A DNA stretch of 64,000 nucleotides from Nectonema munidae (GCA_030549495.1 JAUIRK010000921.1:1140362-1204361); one strand, 5' to 3'. Positions 41,201-57,200 are shown, numbered from the stretch's first letter. Program-made: numbers and translations. Notes: generated from the letters alone by a model not told the origin.

Positions 41201-44200
41201 ATATGTTTTTTATTGAAATTTATATAATCAATATTCTTCTTTTGATAATTTTTGAACTCAAAATTTAAAACACGGTTAATAAATAAAATGTTTTTATTTT
41301 TGTTGCTCAATTGGGTTATGAAAAGATATTCATCATAATTTAAAGTTTCTTCTTTAAGTTTGTATAGAAATCCTTGAATCACGTGATTATTTCAAAAATT
41401 TCATTTCAAATATGTTTTTTATTGAAATTTATATAATCAATATTCTTCTTTTGATAATTTTTGAACTCAAAATTTAAAACACGGTTAATAAATAAAATGT
41501 TTTTATTTTTGTTGCTCAATTGGGTTATGAAAAGATATTCATCATAATTTAAAGTTTCTTCTTTAAGTTTGTATAGAAATCCTTGAATCACGTGATTATT
41601 TCAAAAATTTCATTTCAAATATGTTTTTTATTGAAATTTATATAATCAATATTCTTCTTTTGATAATTTTTGAACTCAAAATTTAAAACACGGTTAATAA
41701 ATAAAATGTTTTTATTTTTGTTGCTCAATTGGGTTATGAAAAGATATTCATCATAATTTAAAGTTTCTTCTTTAAGTTTGTATAGAAATCCTTGAATCAC
41801 GTGATTATTTCAAAAATTTCATTTCAAATATGTTTTTTATTGAAATTTATATAATCAATATTCTTCTTTTGATAATTTTTGAACTCAAAATTTAAAACAC
41901 GGTTAATAAATAAAATGTTTTTATTTTTGTTGCTCAATTGGGTTATGAAAAGATATTCATCATAATTTAAAGTTTCTTCTTTAAGTTTGTATAGAAATCC
42001 TTGAATCACGTGATTATTTCAAAAATTTCATTTCAAATATGTTTTTTATTGAAATTTATATAATCAATATTCTTCTTTTGATAATTTTTGAACTCAAAAT
42101 TTAAAACACGGTTAATAAATAAAATGTTTTTATTTTTGTTGCTCAATTGGGTTATGAAAAGATATTCATCATAATTTAAAGTTTCTTCTTTAAGTTTGTA
42201 TAGAAATCCTTGAATCACGTGATTATTTCAAAAATTTCATTTCAAATATGTTTTTTATTGAAATTTATATAATCAATATTCTTCTTTTGATAATTTTTGA
42301 ACTCAAAATTTAAAACACGGTTAATAAATAAAATGTTTTTATTTTTGTTGCTCAATTGGGTTATGAAAAGATATTCATCATAATTTAAAGTTTCTTCTTT
42401 AAGTTTGTATAGAAATCCTTGAATCACGTGATTATTTCAAAAATTTCATTTCAAATATGTTTTTTATTGAAATTTATATAATCAATATTCTTCTCTTTGA
42501 TAATTTTTGAACTCAAAATTTAAAACACGGTTAATAAATAAAATGTTTTTATTTTTGTTGCTCAATTGGGTTATGAAAAGATATTCATCATAATTTAAAG
42601 TTTCTTCTTTAAGTTTGTATAGAAATCCTTGAATCACGTGATTATTTCAAAAATTTCATTTCAAATATGTTTTTTATTGAAATTTATATAATCAATATTC
42701 TTCTTTTGATAATTTTTGAACTCAAAATTTAAAACACGGTTAATAAATAAAATGTTTTTATTTTTGTTGCTCAATTGGGTTATGAAAAGATATTCATCAT
42801 AATTTAAAGTTTCTTCTTTAAGTTTGTATAGAAATCCTTGAATCACGTGATTATTTCAAAAATTTCATTTCAAATATGTTTTTTATTGAAATTTATATAA
42901 TCAATATTCTTCTTTTGATAATTTTTGAACTCAAAATTTAAAACACGGTTAATAAATAAAATGTTTTTATTTTTGTTGCTCAATTGGGTTATGAAAAGAT
43001 ATTCATCATAATTTAAAGTTTCTTCTTTAAGTTTGTATAGAAATCCTTGAATCACGTGATTATTTCAAAAATTTCATTTCAAATATGTTTTTTATTGAAA
43101 TTTATATAATCAATATTCTTCTTTTGATAATTTTTGAACTCAAAATTTAAAACACGGTTAATAAATAAAATGTTTTTATTTTTGTTGCTCAATTGGGTTA
43201 TGAAAAGATATTCATCATAATTTAAAGTTTCTTCTTTAAGTTTGTATAGAAATCCTTGAATCACGTGATTATTTCAAAAATTTCATTTCAAATATGTTTT
43301 TTATTGAAATTTATATAATCAATATTCTTCTTTTGATAATTTTTGAACTCAAAATTTAAAACACGGTTAATAAATAAAATGTTTTTATTTTTGTTGCTCA
43401 ATTGGGTTATGAAAAGATATTCATCATAATTTAAAGTTTCTTCTTTAAGTTTGTATAGAAATCCTTGAATCACGTGATTATTTCAAAAATTTCATTTCAA
43501 ATATGTTTTTTATTGAAATTTATATAATCAATATTCTTCTTTTGATAATTTTTGAACTCAAAATTTAAAACACGGTTAATAAATAAAATGTTTTTATTTT
43601 TGTTGCTCAATTGGGTTATGAAAAGATATTCATCATAATTTAAAGTTTCTTCTTTAAGTTTGTATAGAAATCCTTGAATCACGTGATTATTTCAAAAATT
43701 TCATTTCAAATATGTTTTTTATTGAAATTTATATAATCAATATTCTTCTTTTGATAATTTTTGAACTCAAAATTTAAAACACGGTTAATAAATAAAATGT
43801 TTTTATTTTTGTTGCTCAATTGGGTTATGAAAAGATATTCATCATAATTTAAAGTTTCTTCTTTAAGTTTGTATAGAAATCCTTGAATCACGTGATTATT
43901 TCAAAAATTTCATTTCAAATATGTTTTTTATTGAAATTTATATAATCAATATTCTTCTTTTGATAATTTTTGAACTCAAAATTTAAAACACGGTTAATAA
44001 ATAAAATGTTTTTATTTTTGTTGCTCAATTGGGTTATGAAAAGATATTCATCATAATTTAAAGTTTCTTCTTTAAGTTTGTATAGAAATCCTTGAATCAC
44101 GTGATTATTTCAAAAATTTCATTTCAAATATGTTTTTTATTGAAATTTATATAATCAATATTCTTCTTTTGATAATTTTTGAACTCAAAATTTAAAACAC

Positions 44201-47200
44201 GGTTAATAAATAAAATGTTTTTATTTTTGTTGCTCAATTGGGTTATGAAAAGATATTCATCATAATTTAAAGTTTCTTCTTTAAGTTTGTATAGAAATCC
44301 TTGAATCACGTGATTATTTCAAAAATTTCATTTCAAATATGTTTTTTATTGAAATTTATATAATCAATATTCTTCTTTTGATAATTTTTGAACTCAAAAT
44401 TTAAAACACGGTTAATAAATAAAATGTTTTTATTTTTGTTGCTCAATTGGGTTATGAAAAGATATTCATCATAATTTAAAGTTTCTTCTTTAAGTTTGTA
44501 TAGAAATCCTTGAATCACGTGATTATTTCAAAAATTTCATTTCAAATATGTTTTTTATTGAAATTTATATAATCAATATTCTTCTTTTGATAATTTTTGA
44601 ACTCAAAATTTAAAACACGGTTAATAAATAAAATGTTTTTATTTTTGTTGCTCAATTGGGTTATGAAAAGATATTCATCATAATTTAAAGTTTCTTCTTT
44701 AAGTTTGTATAGAAATCCTTGAATCACGTGATTATTTCAAAAATTTCATTTCAAATATGTTTTTTATTGAAATTTATATAATCAATATTCTTCTTTTGAT
44801 AATTTTTGAACTCAAAATTTAAAACACGGTTAATAAATAAAATGTTTTTATTTTTGTTGCTCAATTGGGTTATGAAAAGATATTCATCATAATTTAAAGT
44901 TTCTTCTTTAAGTTTGTATAGAAATCCTTGAATCACGTGATTATTTCAAAAATTTCATTTCAAATATGTTTTTTATTGAAATTTATATAATCAATATTCT
45001 TCTTTTGATAATTTTTGAACTCAAAATTTAAAACACGGTTAATAAATAAAATGTTTTTATTTTTGTTGCTCAATTGGGTTATGAAAAGATATTCATCATA
45101 ATTTAAAGTTTCTTCTTTAAGTTTGAATAGAAATCCTTGAATCACGTGATTATTTCAAAAATTTCATTTCAAATATGTTTTTTATTGAAATTTATATAAT
45201 CAATATTCTTCTTTTGATAATTTTTGAACTCAAAATTTAAAACACGGTTAATAAATAAAATGTTTTTATTTTTGTTGCTCAATTGGGTTATGAAAAGATA
45301 TTCATCATAATTTAAAGTTTCTTCTTTAAGTTTGTATAGAAATCCTTGAATCACGTGATTATTTCAAAAATTTCATTTCAAATATGTTTTTTATTGAAAT
45401 TTATATAATCAATATTCTTCTTTTGATAATTTTTGAACTCAAAATTTAAAACACGGTTAATAAATAAAATGTTTTTATTTTTGTTGCTCAATTGGGTTAT
45501 GAAAAGATATTCATCATAATTTAAAGTTTCTTCTTTAAGTTTGTATAGAAATCCTTGAATCACGTGATTATTTCAAAAATTTCATTTCAAATATGTTTTT
45601 TATTGAAATTTATATAATCAATATTCTTCTTTTGATAATTTTTGAACTCAAAATTTAAAACACGGTTAATAAATAAAATGTTTTTATTTTTGTTGCTCAA
45701 TTGGGTTATGAAAAGATATTCATCATAATTTAAAGTTTCTTCTTTAAGTTTGTATAGAAATCCTTGAATCACGTGATTATTTCAAAAATTTCATTTCAAA
45801 TATGTTTTTTATTGAAATTTATATAATCAATATTCTTCTTTTGATAATTTTTGAACTCAAAATTTAAAACACGGTTAATAAATAAAATGTATTTATTTTT
45901 GTTGCTCAATTGGGTTATGAAAAGATATTCATCATAATTTAAAGTTTCTTCTTTAAGTTTGTATAGAAATCCTTGAATCACGTGATTATTTCAAAAATTT
46001 CATTTCAAATATGTTTTTTATTGAAATTTATATAATCAATATTCTTCTTTTGATAATTTTTGAACTCAAAATTTAAAACACGGTTAATAAATAAAATGTT
46101 TTTATTTTTGTTGCTCAATTGGGTTATGAAAAGATATTCATCATAATTTAAAGTTTCTTCTTTAAGTTTGAATAGAAATCCTTGAATCACGTGATTATTT
46201 CAAAAATTTCATTTCAAATATGTTTTTTATTGAAATTTATATAATCAATATTCTTCTTTTGATAATTTTTGAACTCAAAATTTAAAACACGGTTAATAAA
46301 TAAAATGTTATTTATTTTTGTTGCTCAATTGGGTTATGAAAAGATATTCATCATAATTTAAAGTTTCTTCTTTAAGTTTGTATAGAAATCCTTGAATCAC
46401 GTGATTATTTCAAAAATTTCATTTCAAATATGTTTTTTATTGAAATTTATATAATCAATATTCTTCTTTTGATAATTTTTGAACTCAAAATTTAAAACAC
46501 GGTTAATAAATAAAATGTATTTATTTTTGTTGCTCAATTGGGTTATGAAAAGATATTCATCATAATTTAAAGTTTCTTCTTTAAGTTTGTATAGAAATCC
46601 TTGAATCACGTGATTATTTCAAAAATTTCATTTCAAATATGTTTTTTATTGAAATTTATATAATCAATATTCTTCTTTTGATAATTTTTGAACTCAAAAT
46701 TTAAAACACGGTTAATAAATAAAATGTTTTTATTTTTGTTGCTCAATTGGGTTATGAAAAGATATTCATCATAATTTAAAGTTTCTTCTTTAAGTTTGTA
46801 TAGAAATCCTTGAATCACGTGATTATTTCAAAAATTTCATTTCAAATATGTTTTTTATTGAAATTTATATAATCAATATTCTTCTTTTGATAATTTTTGA
46901 ACTCAAAATTTAAAACACGGTTAATAAATAAAATGTTTTTATTTTTGTTGCTCAATTGGGTTATGAAAAGATATTCATCATAATTTAAAGTTTCTTCTTT
47001 AAGTTTGTATAGAAATCCTTGAATCACGTGATTATTTCAAAAATTTCATTTCAAATATGTTTTTTATTGAAATTTATATAATCAATATTCTTCTTTTGAT
47101 AATTTTTGAACTCAAAATTTAAAACACGGTTAATAAATAAAATGTTTTTATTTTTGTTGCTCAATTGGGTTATGAAAAGATATTCATCATAATTTAAAGT

Positions 47201-50200
47201 TTCTTCTTTAAGTTTGTATAGAAATCCTTGAATCACGTGATTATTTCAAAAATTTCATTTCAAATATGTTTTTTATTGAAATTTATATAATCAATATTCT
47301 TCTTTTGATAATTTTTGAACTCAAAATTTAAAACACGGTTAATAAATAAAATGTTTTTATTTTTGTTGCTCAATTGGGTTATGAAAAGATATTCATCATA
47401 ATTTAAAGTTTCTTCTTTAAGTTTGTATAGAAATCCTTGAATCACGTGATTATTTCAAAAATTTCATTTCAAATATGTTTTTTATTGAAATTTATATAAT
47501 CAATATTCTTCTTTTGATAATTTTTGAACTCAAAATTTAAAACACGGTTAATAAATAAAATGTTTTTATTTTTGTTGCTCAATTGGGTTATGAAAAGATA
47601 TTCATCATAATTTAAAGTTTCTTCTTTAAGTTTGTATAGAAATCCTTGAATCACGTGATTATTTCAAAAATTTCATTTCAAATATGTTTTTTATTGAAAT
47701 TTATATAATCAATATTCTTCTTTTGATAATTTTTGAACTCAAAATTTAAAACACGGTTAATAAATAAAATGTTTTTATTTTTGTTGCTCAATTGGGTTAT
47801 GAAAAGATATTCATCATAATTTAAAGTTTCTTCTTTAAGTTTGTATAGAAATCCTTGAATCACGTGATTATTTCAAAAATTTCATTTCAAATATGTTTTT
47901 TATTGAAATTTATATAATCAATATTCTTCTTTTGATAATTTTTGAACTCAAAATTTAAAACACGGTTAATAAATAAAATGTTTTTATTTTTGTTGCTCAA
48001 TTGGGTTATGAAAAGATATTCATCATAATTTAAAGTTTCTTCTTTAAGTTTGTATAGAAATCCTTGAATCACGTGATTATTTCAAAAATTTCATTTCAAA
48101 TATGTTTTTTATTGAAATTTATATAATCAATATTCTTCTTTTGATAATTTTTGAACTCAAAATTTAAAACACGGTTAATAAATAAAATGTTTTTATTTTT
48201 GTTGCTCAATTGGGTTATGAAAAGATATTCATCATAATTTAAAGTTTCTTCTTTAAGTTTGTATAGAAATCCTTGAATCACGTGATTATTTCAAAAATTT
48301 CATTTCAAATATGTTTTTTATTGAAATTTATATAATCAATATTCTTCTTTTGATAATTTTTGAACTCAAAATTTAAAACACGGTTAATAAATAAAATGTA
48401 TTTATTTTTGTTGCTCAATTGGGTTATGAAAAGATATTCATCATAATTTAAAGTTTCTTCTTTAAGTTTGTATAGAAATCCTTGAATCACGTGATTATTT
48501 CAAAAATTTCATTTCAAATATGTTTTTTATTGAAATTTATATAATCAATATTCTTCTTTTGATAATTTTTGAACTCAAAATTTAAAACACGGTTAATAAA
48601 TAAAATGTTTTTATTTTTGTTGCTCAATTGGGTTATGAAAAGATATTCATCATAATTTAAAGTTTCTTCTTTAAGTTTGTATAGAAATCCTTGAATCACG
48701 TGATTATTTCAAAAATTTCATTTCAAATATGTTTTTTATTGAAATTTATATAATCAATATTCTTCTTTTGATAATTTTTGAACTCAAAATTTAAAACACG
48801 GTTAATAAATAAAATGTTTTTATTTTTGTTGCTCAATTGGGTTATGAAAAGATATTCATCATAATTTAAAGTTTCTTCTTTAAGTTTGTATAGAAATCCT
48901 TGAATCACGTGATTATTTCAAAAATTTCATTTCAAATATGTTTTTTATTGAAATTTATATAATCAATATTCTTCTTTTGATAATTTTTGAACTCAAAATT
49001 TAAAACACGGTTAATAAATAAAATGTTTTTATTTTTGTTGCTCAATTGGGTTATGAAAAGATATTCATCATAATTTAAAGTTTCTTCTTTAAGTTTGAAT
49101 AGAAATCCTTGAATCACGTGATTATTTCAAAAATTTCATTTCAAATATGTTTTTTATTGAAATTTATATAATCAATATTCTTCTTTTGATAATTTTTGAA
49201 CTCAAAATTTAAAACACGGTTAATAAATAAAATGTTTTTATTTTTGTTGCTCAATTGGGTTATGAAAAGATATTCATCATAATTTAAAGTTTCTTCTTTA
49301 AGTTTGTATAGAAATCCTTGAATCACGTGATTATTTCAAAAATTTCATTTCAAATATGTTTTTTATTGAAATTTATATAATCAATATTCTTCTTTTGATA
49401 ATTTTTGAACTCAAAATTTAAAACACGGTTAATAAATAAAATGTTTTTATTTTTGTTGCTCAATTGGGTTATGAAAAGATATTCATCATAATTTAAAGTT
49501 TCTTCTTTAAGTTTGTATAGAAATCCTTGAATCACGTGATTATTTCAAAAATTTCATTTCAAATATGTTTTTTATTGAAATTTATATAATCAATATTCTT
49601 CTTTTGATAATTTTTGAACTCAAAATTTAAAACACGGTTAATAAATAAAATGTTTTTATTTTTGTTGCTCAATTGGGTTATGAAAAGATATTCATCATAA
49701 TTTAAAGTTTCTTCTTTAAGTTTGTATAGAAATCCTTGAATCACGTGATTATTTCAAAAATTTCATTTCAAATATGTTTTTTATTGAAATTATATAATCA
49801 ATATACTTCTTTTGATAATTTTTGAACTCAAAATTTGAAACACGGTTAATAAATAAAATGTATTTATTTTTGTTGCTCAATTGGGTTATGAAAAGATATT
49901 CATCATAATTTAAAGTTTCTTCTTTAAGTTTGAATAGAAATCCTTGAATCACGTGATTATTTCAAAAATTTCATTTCAAATATGTTTTTATTGAAATTTA
50001 TATAATCAATAATCTTCTTTTGATAATTTTTGAACTCAAAATTTAAAACACGGTTAATAAATAAAATGTATTTATTTTTGTTGCTCAATTGGGTTATGAA
50101 AAGATATTCATCATAATTTAAAGTTTCTTCTTTAAGTTTGTATAGAAATCCTTGAATCACGTGATTATTTCAAAAATTTCATTTCAAATATGTTTTTTAT

Positions 50201-51240
50201 TGAAATTTATATAATCAATATTCTTCTTTTGATAATTTTTGAACTCAAAATTTAAAACACGGTTAATAAATAAAATGTTTTTATTTTTGTTGCTCAATTG
50301 GGTTATGAAAAGATATTCATCATAATTTAAAGTTTCTTCTTTAAGTTTGTATAGAAATCCTTGAATCACGTGATTATTTCAAAAATTTCATTTCAAATAT
50401 GTTTTTTATTGAAATTTATATAATCAATATTCTTCTTTTGATAATTTTTGAACTCAAAATTTAAAACACGGTTAATAAATAAAATGTTTTTATTTTTGTT
50501 GCTCAATTGGGTTATGAAAAGATATTCATCATAATTTAAAGTTTCTTCTTTAAGTTTGTATAGAAATCCTTGAATCACGTGATTATTTCAAAAATTTCAT
50601 TTCAAATATGTTTTTTATTGAAATTTATATAATCAATATTCTTCTTTTGATAATTTTTGAACTCAAAATTTAAAACACGGTTAATAAATAAAATGTATTT
50701 ATTTTTGTTGCTCAATTGGGTTATGAAAAGATATTCATCATAATTTAAAGTTTCTTCTTTAAGTTTGTATAGAAATCCTTGAATCACGTGATTATTTCAA
50801 AAATTTCATTTCAAATATGTTTTTTATTGAAATTTATATAATCAATATTCTTCTTTTGATAATTTTTGAACTCAAAATTTAAAACACGGTTAATAAATAA
50901 AATGTTTTTATTTTTGTTGCTCAATTGGGTTATGAAAAGATATTCATCATAATTTAAAGTTTCTTCTTTAAGTTTGTATAGAAATCCTTGAATCACGTGA
51001 TTATTTCAAAAATTTCATTTCAAATATGTTTTTTATTGAAATTTATATAATCAATATTCTTCTTTTGATAATTTTTGAACTCAAAATTTAAAACACGGTT
51101 AATAAATAAAATGTTTTTATTTTTGTTGCTCAATTGGGTTATGAAAAGATATTCATCATAATTTAAAGTTTCTTCTTTAAGTTTGTATAGAAATCCTTGA
51201 ATCACGTGATTATTTCAAAAATTTCATTTCAAATATGTTT
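32267..51240. repeat. Satellite homogenised core
   Basis: Units keep an almost exact 209-bp spacing and differ mainly at two positions, TTTGTATAG/TTTGAATAG and TGTTTTTAT/TGTATTTAT. From about 40361 to 44959 some 22 consecutive units are the same type; the only exception I saw is a 2-bp insertion near 42494. Small disordered patches with deleted units occur at about 37.9-38.5 kb and 39.96-40.36 kb. Such uniformity fits recent amplification by unequal exchange or gene conversion. Confidence 0.9.
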
Positions 51241-54200
51241 TTTATTGAAATTTATATAATCAATATTCTTCTATTGATAATTTTTGAACTCAAAATTTAA
51301 AACACGGTTAATAAATAAAATGTTTTTATTTTTGTTGCTCAATTGGGTTATGAAAAGATATTCATCATAATTTAAAGTTTCTTCTTTAAGTTTGAATAGA
51401 AATCCTTGAATCACGTGATTATTTCAAAAATTTCATTTCAAATATGTTTTTATTGAAATTTATATAATCAATATTCTTCTTTTGATAATTTTTGAACTCA
51501 AAATTTAAAACACGGTTAATAAATAAAATGTATTAATTTTTGTTGCTCATTTGGGTTTGGGTTTCATCATAATTTAAAATTTCTTCTTTAAGTTTGTATA
51601 GAAATCCTTGAATCACGTGATTATTTCATAAATTTCATTTCAAATATATTTTTTATTTCAAGTTAAATAATCAATATTCTTCTTTTGATAATTTTTGAAC
51701 TCAAAATTTAAAACACGGTTAATAAATAAAATGTATTTATTTATGTTGCTCATTTGGGTTTCATCATAATTTAAAATTTCTTCTTTAAGTTTGTATAGAA
51801 ATCCTTGAATCACGTGATTATTTCATAAATTTCATTTCAAATATATTTTTTTATTGAAAGTTATATAATCAATATTCTTCTTTTGGTCATTTTTGAACTC
51901 AAAATTTAAAACACGGTTAATAAATAAAATGTATTTATTTATGTTGCTCAATTAGGTTATGAAAAGATATTCATCATAATTTAAAGTTTCTTCTTTAAGT
52001 TTGTATAGAAATCCTTGAATCACGTGATTATTTCAAAAATTTCATTTCAAATATGTTTTTTATTGAAAGTTATATAATCAATATTCTTCTTTTGATAATT
52101 TTTGAACTCAAAATTTAAAACACGGTTAATAAATAAAATGTTTTTATTTTTGTTGCTCAATTGGGTTATGAAAAGATATTCATCATAATTTAAAGTTTCT
52201 TCTTTAAGTTTGAATAGAAATCCTTGAATCACGTGATTATTTCAAAAATTTCATTTCAAATATGTTTTTTATTGAAATTTATATAATCAATATTCTTCTT
52301 TTGATAATTTTTGAACTCAAAATTTAAAACACGGTTAATAAATAAAATGTTTTTATATTTGTTGTTCAATTGGGTTATGAAAATATATTTATCATAATTT
52401 AAAGTTTCTTCTTTAAGTTTGTATAGAAATCCTTGAATCACGTGATTATTTCAAAAATTTCATTTCAAATATGTTTTTTATTGAAATTTATATAATCAAT
52501 ATTCTTCTTTTGATAATTTTTGAACTCAAAATTTAAAACACGGTTAATAAATAAAATGTTTTTATTTTTGTTGCTCAATTGGGTTATGAAAAGATATTCA
52601 TCATAATTTAAAGTTTCTTCTTTAAGTTTGTATAGAAATCCTTGAATCACGTGATTATTTCAAAAATTTCATTTCAAATATGTTTTTTATTGAAATTTAT
52701 ATAATCAATATTCTTCTTTTGATAATTTTTGAACTCAAAATTTAAAACACGGTTAATAAATAAAATGTTTTTATTTTTGTTGCTCAATTGGGTTATGAAA
52801 AGATATTCATCATAATTTAAAGTTTCTTCTTTAAGTTTGAATAGAAATCCTTGAATCACGTGATTATTTCAAAAATTTCATTTCAAATATGTTTTTTATT
52901 GAAATTTATATAATCAATATTCTTCTTTTGATAATTTTTGAACTCAAAATTTAAAACACGGTTAATAAATAAAATGTTTTTATTTTTGTTGCTCAATTGG
53001 GTTATGAAAAGATATTCATCATAATTTAAAGTTTCTTCTTTAAGTTTGTATAGAAATCCTTGAATCACGTGATTATTTCAAAAATTTCATTTCAAATATG
53101 TTTTTTATTGAAATTTATATAATCAATATTCTTCTTTTGATAATTTTTGAACTCAAAATTTAAAACACGGTTAATAAATAAAATGTATTTATTTTTGTTG
53201 CTCAATTGGGTTATGAAAAGATATTCATCATAATTTAAAGTTTCTTCTTTAAGTTTGTATAGAAATCCTTGAATCACGTGATTATTTCAAAAATTTCATT
53301 TCAAATATGTTTTTTATTGAAATTTATATAATCAATATTCTTCTTTTGATAATTTTTGAACTCAAAATTTAAAACACGGTTAATAAATAAAATGTTTTTA
53401 TTTTGTAGCTCAATTGGGTTATGAAAAGATATTCATCATAATTTAAAGTTTCTTCTTTAAGTTTGTATAGAAATCCTTTAATCACGTGATTATTTCAAAA
53501 ATTTCATTTCAAATATGTTTTTTATTGAAATTATATAATCAATATTCTTCTTTTGATAATTTTTGAACTCAAAATTTAAAACACGGTTAATAAATAAAAT
53601 GTTTTTATTTTTGTTGCTCAATTGGGTTATAAAATGATATTCATCATAATTTAAAGTTTCTTCTTTAAGTTTGAATAGAAATCCTTGAATCACGTGATTA
53701 TTTCAAAAATTTCATTTCAAATATGTTTTTTATTGAAATTTATATAATCAATATTCTTCTTTTGATAATTTTTGAACTCAAAATTTAAAACACGGTTAAT
53801 AAATAAAATGTTTTTATTTTTGTTGCTCAATTGGGTTATGAAAAGATATTCATCATAATTTAAAGTTTCTTCTTTAAGTTTGTATAGAAATCCTTGAATC
53901 ACGTGATTATTTGAAAAATTTCATTTCAAATATGTTTTTATTAAAATTTATATAATCAATATTCTTCTTTTGATAATTTTTAAACTCAAAATTTAAAACA
54001 CGGTTAATAAATAAAATGTATTTATTTTTGTTGCTCAATTGGGTTTCATCATAATTTAAAATTTCTTCTTTAATTTTGTATAGAAATCCTTGAATCACGT
54101 GATTATTTCATAAATTTCATTTCAAATATATTTTTTATTTCAAGTTAAATAATCAATATTCTTCTTTTGATAATTTTTGAACTCAAAATTTAAAACACGG

Positions 54201-57200
54201 TTAATAAATAAAATGTATAGGATTTATTTTTGTTGCTCAATTGGGTTATGAAAAGATATTCATCATAATTTAAAGTTTCTTCTTTAAGTTTGTATAGAAA
54301 TCCTTGAATCACGTGATTATTTCAAAAATTTCATTTCAAATATGTTTTTTATTGAAATTTATATAATCAATATTCTTCTTTTGATAATTTTTGAACTCAA
54401 AATTTAAAACACGGTTAATAAATAAAATGTATTTATTTTTGTTGCTCAATTGGGTTATGAAAAGATATTCATCATAATTTAAAGTTTCTTCTTTAAGTTT
54501 GTATAGAAATCCTTGAATCACGTGATTATTTCAAAAATTTCATTTCAAATATGTTTTTTATTGAAATTTATATAATCAATATTCTTCTTTTGATAATTTT
54601 TGAACTCAAAATTTAAAACACGGTTAATAAATAAAATGTTTTTATTTTTGTTGCTCAATTGGGTTATGAAAAGATATTCATCATAATTTAAAGTTTCTTC
54701 TTTAAGTTTGTATAGAAATCCTTGAATCACGTGATTATTTCAAAAATTTCATTTCAAATATGTTTTTTATTGAAATTTATATAATCAATATTCTTCTTTT
54801 GATAATTTTTGAACTCAAAATTTAAAACACGGTTAATAAATAAAATGTTTTTATTTTTGTTGCTCAATTGGGTTATGAAAAGATATTCATCATAATTTAA
54901 AGTTTCTTCTTTAAGTTTGTATAGAAATCCTTGAATCACGTGATTATTTCAAAAATTTCATTTCAAATATGTTTTTATTGAAATTTATATAATCAATATT
55001 CTTCTTTTGATAATTTTTGAACTCAAAATTTAAAACACGGTTAATAAATAAAATGTATTTATTTTTGTTGCTCAATTGGGTTATGAAAAGATATTCATCA
55101 TAATTTAAAGTTTCTTCTTTAAGTTTGAATAAAAATCCTTGAATCACGTGATTATTTCAAAAATTTCATTTCAAATATGTTTTTATTGAAATTTATAAAA
55201 TCAATATTCTTCTTTTGATAATTTTTGAACTCAAAATTTAAAACACGGTTAATAAATAAAATGTTTTTATTTTTGTTGCTCAATTGGGTTATGAAAAGAT
55301 ATTCATCATAATTTAAAGTTTCTTCTTTAAGTTTGTATAGAAATCCTTGAATCACGTGATTATTTCAAAAATTTCATTTCAAATATGTTTTTTATTGAAA
55401 TTTATATAATCAATATTCTTCTTTTGATAATTTTTGAACTCAAAATTTAAAACACGGTTAATAAATAAAATGTTTTTATTTTTGTTGCTCAATTGGGTTA
55501 TGAAAAGATATTCATCATAATTTAAAGTTTCTTCTTTAAGTTTGAATAAAAATCCTTGAATCACGTGATTATTTCAAAAATTTCATTTCAAATATGTTTT
55601 TATTAAAATTTATATAATCAATATTCTTCTTTTGATAATTTTTAAACTCAAAATTTAAAACACGGTTAATAAATAAAATGTATTAATTTTTGTTGCTCAT
55701 TTTGGGTATTCATTATAATTTAGAATTTCTTCTTTAAGTTTGTATAGAAAGCCTTGAATCACGTGATTATTTCATAAATTTCATTTCAAATATATTTTTT
55801 ATTTAAAGTTAAATAATCAATATTCTTCTTTTGATCATTTTTGAACTCAAAATTTAAAACACGGTTAATAAATAAAATGTATTTTTATGTTAATTTTTGA
55901 ACTCAAAATTTAAAACACGGTTAATAAATAAAATGTATTTATTTTTGTTGCTCAATTGGGTTATGAAAAGATATTCATCATAATTTAAAGTTTCTTCTTT
56001 AAGTTTGTATAGAAATCCTTGAATCACGTGATTATTTCAAAAATTTCATTTCAAATATGTTTTTTATTGAAATTTATATAATCAATATTCTTCTTTTGAT
56101 AATTTTTGAACTCAAAATTTAAAACACGGTTAATAAATAAAATGTATTTATTTTTGTTGCTCAATTGGGTTATGAAAAGATATTCATCATAATTTAAAGT
56201 TTCTTCTTTAAGTTTGTATAGAAATCCTTGAATCACGTGATTATTTCAAAAATTTCATTTCAAATATGTTTTTATTGAAATTTATATAATCAATATTCTT
56301 CTTTTGATAATTTTTGAACTCAAAATTTAAAACACGGTTAATAAATAAAATGTTTTTATTTTTGTTGCTCAATTGGGTTATGAAAAGATATTCATCATAA
56401 TTTAAAGTTTCTTCTTTAAGTTTGTATAGAAATCCTTGAATCACGTGATTATTTCAAAAATTTCATTTCAAATATGTTTTTTATTGAAATTTATAAAATC
56501 AATATTCTTCTTTTGATAATTTTTGAACTCAAAATTTAAAACACGGTTAATAAATAAAATGTTTTTATTTTTGTTGCTCAATTGGGTTATGAAAAGATAT
56601 TCATCATAATTTAAAGTTTCTTCTTTAAGTTTGAATAGAAATCCTTGAATCACGTGATTATTTCAAAAATTTCATTTCAAATATGTTTTTTATTGAAATT
56701 TATATAATCAATAATTTTTGAACTCAAAATTTAAAACATGGTTAATAAATAAAATGTTTTTATTTTTGTTGCTCAATTGGGTTATGAAAAGATATTCAAC
56801 ATAATTTAAAGTTTCTTCTTTAAGTTTGTATAGAAATCCTTGAATCACGTGATTATTTCAAAAATTTCATTTCAAATATGTTTTTTATTGAAATTTATAA
56901 AATCAATATTCTTCTTTTGATAATTTTTGAACTCAAAATTTAAAACACGGTTAATAAATAAAATGTTTTTATTTTTGTTGCTCAATTGGGTTATGAAAAG
57001 ATATTCATCATAATTTAAAGTTTCTTCTTTAAGTTTGAATAGAAATCCTTGAATCACGTGATTATTTCAAAAATTTCATTTCAAATATGTTTTTATTGAA
57101 ATTTATATAATCAATATTCTTCTTTTGATAATTTTTGAACTCAAAATTTAAAACATGGTTAATAAATAAAATGTATTTATTTTTGTTGCTCAATTGGGTT

